Below, one piece after another: positions 59,623-64,000 of a stretch of 64,000 nucleotides of DNA (within the stretch, counting starts at the first letter, position 1; each line of letters starts with the position of its first letter). A program made the translations under genes and the position numbers. The DNA is from Streptococcus australis (GTDB lineage Bacteria > Bacillota > Bacilli > Lactobacillales > Streptococcaceae), in assembly GCF_901543175.1 (NCBI RefSeq), contig NZ_LR594040.1, forward strand, positions 62,001 through 126,000. Reading direction: 5' to 3'. Below the pieces are notes generated by a model that was given only the letters and a program-made list of their open reading frames with translations, had not been told where the DNA came from and did no database searches.

Positions 59623-59645
59623 AAAACGCCCAGTAAGGCGTTTTG
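59623..59645. terminator. bidirectional terminator near element edge
   Basis: Perfect stem AAAACGCC / GGCGTTTT with a CAGTAA loop. It lies just outside the integrase gene, and the attachment site is likely in 59645-59769, but the second copy is outside the window. Confidence 0.75.
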
Positions 59646-59769
59646 AGTTAGGTATGCTTACTTAACTTCTGTAAGAGTTAAATAATTTCTATTTTAGCTG
59701 TTAGAAACGTTGGTACATCAATGTTTTTAGAATGCTACATAATAAAAGGTAGAGTGAATGGTAGAGTAG

Positions 59770-61035
59770 TTATTGCGTTAGTTCAGCAATCTTTTCAAGA
59801 TAAATACCCACAGCTTCTAACTTTCGTTGTGGTGCTAATTCAGCGTAAGTATCCATTGTAGTTGAAATTGATTTATGTCCCATTCTGACTTGGAGTTCTT
59901 TCCAATTTGTGCCAGCGTTGAGCAACATTGAAGCATGAGTATGTCGGAATAAATGGAAACCATAGTTTGGTAATCCAAGACCTACTAACCTTTTCTTAAG
60001 AGTTGTTCTCTCGTTTCTATCACACATATAGTTCCCATAGATTGTAGGGAAAATCAGTTTTGTTCTATGTCTGTTGTGCAATTCGAGATACTCGTTCATT
60101 TCATTGTGAAAATCTCGAAGTTCCTCAAGTATAGACAAAGGAACTGGAATAGAGCGATTGCCTGCATCAGTTTTGGGTGTTGCTTTACAGATAACTTTCC
60201 CTTTTGTTCCGGTCTTTTTGTTAGCTGTTTTCCAAAGTAATGTTTTATTGACACTAATAGAGGATTCTTCAAAGTTCAAATCATCAATTGTCAATGCTAA
60301 TAACTCATTTATGCGCAAGGCTGAAGCTAAGAGTGTATTACAAATCAGCTTAAACCGTCGATTGGCTCTACTATTATCTAAGCTTTCAAGATAGTTAAGC
60401 CACCTAGCAAGACTATCATCATGTAAAACCATGATACGTTTCTTACTAGACTTTGGCTTTGGTGGAATCTTGATAGCATTTACGGGATTAGCAGTCAGAT
60501 CATAGTTAGTAATGCCATAGTCAAAAATATCTTTCAACTTATGAATAACAGCACCGAAATCTTTTGCACATCCTTTATTTGCACGCTTTACACCTGATTC
60601 AACTGATTTTTTTGATTTCTTTGCTAGGTCATTTAACCATAGCTGAATATCCGCAGATTCAATTTTATCTGGTTTGTAATCTCCGAATTTAGGGATAATA
60701 TAATTATCTAGGTAACCCCTTACCCTATTTAATGTATTATGTGAACTAACCCAAGTTTGATAAGCTTGAAACCAAGCTTCGGCTAAATATTCCAGCGTAT
60801 TAATAGACACATTCTCTTTTCGAGTAAATCCATTTCTTTCAAAGTCTAAGCGAGCTTGAATAACTTCTCTATCAAGCTGCTTAAGTGTTTTTGCAGTAAT
60901 AGTTGTTGTGACTTGTTTGCCAGTTTTAACATCTTTACCGAGAAATGCTCCTTTGAGCGTATACGAAATGGATTTATCTTTTTTGATTTTTTTAATGACC
61001 TTTTTGCCATTATGGATAATTGTTTCAGTTTCCAT
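59770..61035 (-). CDS. int: tyrosine recombinase integrase of an integrative element
   Basis: 421 residues, arm-type AP2-like N-terminus, SAM-like core-binding domain (about 75-170) and catalytic domain with Arg in LLASALRINELLALT, His-x-x-Arg in HLFRHTHAS, His in RMGHKSISTT and nucleophile Tyr in MDTYAELAP. It sits at the element edge and reads outward, as in Tn916-like integrases. Ribosome binding site GAAAGGCAAAC. Confidence 0.95.
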   Translation of the reverse strand: METETIIHNGKKVIKKIKKDKSISYTLKGAFLGKDVKTGKQVTTTITAKTLKQLDREVIQARLDFERNGFTRKENVSINTLEYLAEAWFQAYQTWVSSHNTLNRVRGYLDNYIIPKFGDYKPDKIESADIQLWLNDLAKKSKKSVESGVKRANKGCAKDFGAVIHKLKDIFDYGITNYDLTANPVNAIKIPPKPKSSKKRIMVLHDDSLARWLNYLESLDNSRANRRFKLICNTLLASALRINELLALTIDDLNFEESSISVNKTLLWKTANKKTGTKGKVICKATPKTDAGNRSIPVPLSILEELRDFHNEMNEYLELHNRHRTKLIFPTIYGNYMCDRNERTTLKKRLVGLGLPNYGFHLFRHTHASMLLNAGTNWKELQVRMGHKSISTTMDTYAELAPQRKLEAVGIYLEKIAELTQ

Positions 61036-61124
61036 GTTTGCCTTTCTTCAGGGATATTGAAGTAGGCTAAAATAGTTATCACTCTTTCTTTTAGATAAAA
61101 CTATTTTAGCACAAATTTTCAATA

Positions 61125-61373
61125 TTAGGATTGTAAGAAGTTAATAACATCATCTAGTAAATAGAAGACAGTTCGTGTTCCCTCAATTGGAGGTTCTAAT
61201 CTTTTTAATCCTTTTCGTTCCCATGTTTTTAGTGTGTTTGGAGAGATATTTAGCTGTTTTAGCAATTCTCTCTGTTGTACTATCTTTGGTGGTATGTTCT
61301 GTTCTTTGATTTGAATGAGTTTGATAAGTGTTTGCAATGATTGTTCAATTTGTTCTAATTTTTCGTTATTCAT
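61125..61373 (-). CDS. excisionase-like HTH protein
   Basis: 82 residues. N-terminal coiled coil (EKLEQIEQSLQTLIKLI) and a MerR-type winged helix (ELLKQLNISPNTLKTWERKG, then YLLDDVINFL). Its position between rep and int is typical of Xis factors. Overlaps the rep gene end by 8 nt. Confidence 0.8.
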   Translation of the reverse strand: MNNEKLEQIEQSLQTLIKLIQIKEQNIPPKIVQQRELLKQLNISPNTLKTWERKGLKRLEPPIEGTRTVFYLLDDVINFLQS

Positions 61374-61971
61374 TATTTTTTTTCTCCTCTGTGTTTGAAT
61401 TATGGAGTCGATTAGGATTATATCGTCGTGAATCTAGGTACTTGGCGAAGAAATACGTACGTTCAATGATTAGAGATAGTAAATTGGTATTGTTTGCTCG
61501 GGCATACCAGACCAATTCTTCAAATTCGGTAAAGTCGTTCTCTTCGATAATATCAACTACTTCATGTATAAAATCCGAGGAGTTCATCTCCATCAAGAAT
61601 TTTTCTAAATTAAAGCCGCAACCGACTTCAATATCCTCAATGTTGTAGGGGGTCTTATCTGGATTTTCCGCATGGGTAAAGTAGTCAAATAAACCAGTGG
61701 GAGACATAACTACCTCCACATGTGCTGGACCGTTTAGTTTGTCACTGATGATATTTGATACTTGTGAATAGCTTTTCAGTGAATCAAAGAAGAAAGCACC
61801 GTGTTTGTGCGATTTCTTGAACTCTCCCGTCTGTCTATTAAAGTCCTTATCGTGCCAAGGACTAAGAATAAACGGAATATGGAGTTCCTCTAATATATTC
61901 AAGTAGTTCTCTGGTGCGCTTTCCTCATAGAAGAGAAACGTCCATTTGGTTGAGCGCTGTTCTTTTGCCAT
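61366..61971 (-). CDS. Rep_2-family (pMV158 RepB-like) rolling-circle replication initiator
   Basis: 201 residues. Metal/HUH region: SPWHDKDFN near residue 38 and SHKHGAFFF near residue 53. Putative nucleophile Tyr in LFDYFTHAENPDKTPYN, matching the YxTHxxNPxKxxY motif of RepB. In pMV158 it nicks the double-strand origin; here it probably replicates the excised element or acts in mobilisation. A matching nick motif lies 100 bp upstream. Ribosome binding site GAGGTAACTGCCT. Confidence 0.85.
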   Translation of the reverse strand: MAKEQRSTKWTFLFYEESAPENYLNILEELHIPFILSPWHDKDFNRQTGEFKKSHKHGAFFFDSLKSYSQVSNIISDKLNGPAHVEVVMSPTGLFDYFTHAENPDKTPYNIEDIEVGCGFNLEKFLMEMNSSDFIHEVVDIIEENDFTEFEELVWYARANNTNLLSLIIERTYFFAKYLDSRRYNPNRLHNSNTEEKKNNE

Positions 61972-62074
61972 AGGCAGTTACCTCATTTCTTTTGGGTTCT
62001 ATTACTAAGGAGAAATGACAGGTCGTATGCAAAGTTTTTTTGAAAAAATTGAATTTTTTGTGATTATTGATTAT

Positions 62075-62110
62075 TGACCTATTGGGGGTCGTAGTCACCC
62101 CAATAGGTCA
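62075..62110 (-). other. candidate double-strand origin / nick hairpin for the Rep_2 protein
   Basis: Perfect 13-bp inverted repeat TGACCTATTGGGG (62075-62087) and CCCCAATAGGTCA (62098-62110) with a 10-nt loop. On the minus strand the loop and stem read TGACTACGACCCCC, which contains ACTACGAC of the pMV158-family nick consensus TACTACG/AC. The predicted nick is between 62090 and 62089. It is located just upstream of rep. Confidence 0.7.
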
Positions 62111-62125
62111 TGATAGAAAAGAATA

Positions 62126-62171
62126 TAAAAAGGGGCTGTCTGGCTTTTGCTTAACGCAAGCCACAGCCCCA
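62126..62171 (-). terminator. terminator after the element membrane-protein gene
   Basis: GGGGCTGT...GGCTT pairs with AAGCC...ACAGCCCC; on the minus strand the hairpin is followed by CCCTTTTTATATTC. It separates the FtsK/membrane operon from the nick site and rep. Confidence 0.8.
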
Positions 62172-62176
62172 AGGGA

Positions 62177-62782
62177 TTAACGTTTTTGTCCAGTGAACCA
62201 CAATTGGTTACGAACTCGAATAGGAGAGGAGAAATAATAGTCTGCGTGTTGGCTGACGATTTCTTCTTTTAATTGTGCTTCCATCTCTTTTAGGATTTTT
62301 TGCCCTTGTTGGTCTCTAGGGACTTTTAGAAAAATAGTGATGGTATCTTTTCGTATATCTACGATACACTTACGAACAGCTCGGTTAAATCCGTTATGGA
62401 TTGGGTTGATAGTAGTAACCGTCTGATGTTCAAGATTGCTTATCTTCTGTACTCGTTCACGCTGAAACAGGAAGTGTCGCAACAGAAAAGTGTGATAGAC
62501 AGATTGGATATAGTTCCAAAGACTATCTGTTTTCAACCGTTGTATTATTTCTAATCCTACCAAAAATAAGGCAAGTAGAAGAGAAATAAGTGCAAATCCA
62601 TGACAAACGGAACTAATGATATCCGTAATACTTTTGACCGTATCTAAATTGACAAACGTGATATTTGTTAATTGAACGGAAAGATAATTGAATAACCAGC
62701 CAAATGCAGAACAGATAGGTGCAAATAGAAATAAATATAGTATGAGATTAAAACTTCTCATAAAGTAGGTTTTATTGGTCAT
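62177..62782 (-). CDS. membrane protein of the integrative element
   Basis: 201 residues with two membrane segments (about 10-32 and 55-78) and a soluble C-terminal half containing VRKCIVDIRKDTITIFLKVP. Follows the FtsK-like gene with a 4-nt overlap, so they are likely partners. No family recognised. Confidence 0.7.
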   Translation of the reverse strand: MTNKTYFMRSFNLILYLFLFAPICSAFGWLFNYLSVQLTNITFVNLDTVKSITDIISSVCHGFALISLLLALFLVGLEIIQRLKTDSLWNYIQSVYHTFLLRHFLFQRERVQKISNLEHQTVTTINPIHNGFNRAVRKCIVDIRKDTITIFLKVPRDQQGQKILKEMEAQLKEEIVSQHADYYFSSPIRVRNQLWFTGQKR

Positions 62783-63879
62783 AGAATACCTCGTTTAGTG
62801 TAGTAGGTTGGACAGAGTAAGGGCAGAACTTGGTAGGGATGTTCATTATCGATAACTCGAATGATACCTGTCCCATGTCCTATTGGAATAACAATACCCT
62901 CTGGGTCTAGGTCTGGAAATAAAAATTGAGTAGTTTTCTGATTGATATTTCCAATTTGCAACACTACGTTTAGCTGTTCCCTAACGGAAATTGGAATAGT
63001 ATTGTGGTCAAAACGCTGGCTTACCAAAAACAGATGGATTTTGGTAGCACGTCCTAGTAAGGCAATCTGAGAGAGTAGGGAGAAAAAGGCTTCTTTGATA
63101 TTCTTATTGACTCCCTCGGATAAAGCTAGGACTTCATCAATAACAATGGTTAGATGAGTAAATTGATGATTGGGGTTATCATACAAAATAGCTTGTCGTT
63201 TCTGAATGAGGTTTGTGCACTGACTTAATTGTTCATTGACCTGTGAAACAAAATCAGATTTTGAACGATTTTCGACAGGATGGATAACCGCAATTTGATT
63301 TTCTCTTGCCCAACGACTTGGTGTATCGAATTTAGGGTCAATGATAATTAAGTCAGACATATGCTTCAGTACACTCAAAAAGTAAGTGAGAGCGTACGAT
63401 TTCCCAGAACCCGACGAACCTGCTATAGCCCAATGGTTTATCCTTTCCAGGTTGAGTTCAAAGTGCTTCATGATAGGGATTTTCCCATGTGGTAATCTGG
63501 CTGAAAACTTATCCAAATCAGGAATCGCTAAACGTTCTGAAATTCCTCTTTGCCAAGGGAAGAATAAACCACGTTGAATGTGTAAGTCATCCGTTTCTAG
63601 AGGGACAAAATAGGTAGCATTTTGTTTTAGGAGCGTGAATTGTGGATAAAGTGAAGCATTGGCAATCAGAAAGATTTTCTTGTACAAGTCATCATCAAGG
63701 ATATAGGCACATGGCAGACGAGGGACAAAAACAAAGCCGTCTTCTTGAATGACAATATTAAAAGAATTGGTGTAGCTAGTTTCTCCCTGCATTAAAGCCC
63801 CCAGAGCCATGTTTAGGCTCTGGAGCAGGTAAGATTGCAGGTAAGATTGGTTCAGCACATCACGAGATTGTGAAGTCAT
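62779..63879 (-). CDS. FtsK/SpoIIIE-like ATPase (TcpA-type coupling protein)
   Basis: 366 residues. Walker A GSSGSGKSYALTYFL near residue 154, IIDPKFDTPSRWA, Walker B LTIVIDEVLALSE near residue 245, and sensor LFLVSQRFD near residue 290. Short for an FtsK but normal for the DNA-coupling ATPases of Gram-positive integrative elements. Lacks membrane segments; its 4-nt-overlapping partner may supply them. The stop of the preceding gene overlaps its ATG. Confidence 0.85.
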   Translation of the reverse strand: MTSQSRDVLNQSYLQSYLLQSLNMALGALMQGETSYTNSFNIVIQEDGFVFVPRLPCAYILDDDLYKKIFLIANASLYPQFTLLKQNATYFVPLETDDLHIQRGLFFPWQRGISERLAIPDLDKFSARLPHGKIPIMKHFELNLERINHWAIAGSSGSGKSYALTYFLSVLKHMSDLIIIDPKFDTPSRWARENQIAVIHPVENRSKSDFVSQVNEQLSQCTNLIQKRQAILYDNPNHQFTHLTIVIDEVLALSEGVNKNIKEAFFSLLSQIALLGRATKIHLFLVSQRFDHNTIPISVREQLNVVLQIGNINQKTTQFLFPDLDPEGIVIPIGHGTGIIRVIDNEHPYQVLPLLCPTYYTKRGIL

Positions 63880-64000
63880 TACCGAACCTCCTTGATACCA
63901 TTTGCTTTGAAGTAAACGTTATATTTTACTTCACACGCTTGTAGGGTGTCAAATTGAATCATAGATTGAAAAGCTGGAAGTTCAATCGTATCTTCAAATT
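63879..64000 (-). CDS. partial element gene at right edge (C-terminal end)
   Basis: Open frame from the right edge ending in VYFKANGIKEVR and a stop that overlaps the FtsK-like start (TAATG). Only about 40 codons are visible. In other streptococcal elements a small DUF961-type protein precedes this ATPase, but the fragment is too short to assign. Confidence 0.6.
   Translation of the reverse strand, partial: FEDTIELPAFQSMIQFDTLQACEVKYNVYFKANGIKEVR

Overview
The window comes from a Mitis-group Streptococcus (S. mitis, S. oralis, S. pneumoniae or a close relative). Evidence is the gene order recO-plsX-acpP-bacteriocin-comAB-pur genes-strH-gntR-bgaC-PTS-agaS-galM and trkH-trkA-surface protein-RR08-HK08-rpsD, two BOX repeats, YSIRK/LPXTG surface proteins, and near-identity of ComA, PurL and the SSURE-type surface domain to pneumococcal proteins as I remember them. 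Species cannot be fixed from the sequence alone.

Layout. 1-7.6 kb: housekeeping genes (3' part of radA, carbonic anhydrase, prs, CoA-binding protein, YeiH-type exporter, aminotransferase, recO, plsX, acpP). 7.6-9.7 kb: an accessory peptide locus with three tandem 16-codon Trp-rich micropeptide genes, each 33-34 nt behind a CGAATA box resembling the competence sigma-X site, then two double-glycine bacteriocin precursors and five small membrane proteins. 9.7-13.4 kb: comAB behind a ComE-type direct repeat. 13.4-29.9 kb: the purine biosynthesis cluster purC-L-F-M-N-H-D-E-K-B, interrupted by structured intergenic elements, a BOX insertion that duplicated the start of purM, and an AT-rich two-gene island between purK and purB (an ADP-ribosyltransferase-like protein and a membrane partner).

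29.9-43.4 kb: host-glycan use. StrH (surface beta-N-acetylhexosaminidase) faces a GntR regulator and a bgaC-PTS-agaS-lacD-galM operon. Both promoters carry cre-like sites, which suggests shared catabolite control. 43.4-49.7 kb: a VOC protein, a CsoR/CstR-type repressor, DUF genes, a YbaK deacylase, and a divergent rhodanese / CoA-disulfide-reductase operon whose promoter overlaps a CsoR-type palindrome, forming a probable persulfide-sensing system. 49.8-59.6 kb: an acetyltransferase, a carbohydrate-binding lipoprotein, a nucleoside phosphorylase, K+ uptake (trkH/trkA), a PavB-like adhesin with one SSURE unit, TCS08, rpsD with a probable S4 leader, and an HXXEE membrane protein.

59.7-64 kb: one end of an integrative element on the minus strand (integrase, excisionase-like HTH, pMV158-type HUH Rep, membrane protein, FtsK-like ATPase, and a partial gene at the edge). 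A perfect 13-bp inverted repeat upstream of rep has a loop matching the pMV158-family nick motif. The other end of the element lies outside the window. The most novel-looking items are the micropeptide/box modules, the covarying stem elements upstream of purF and purE, and the ADP-ribosyltransferase-like island.
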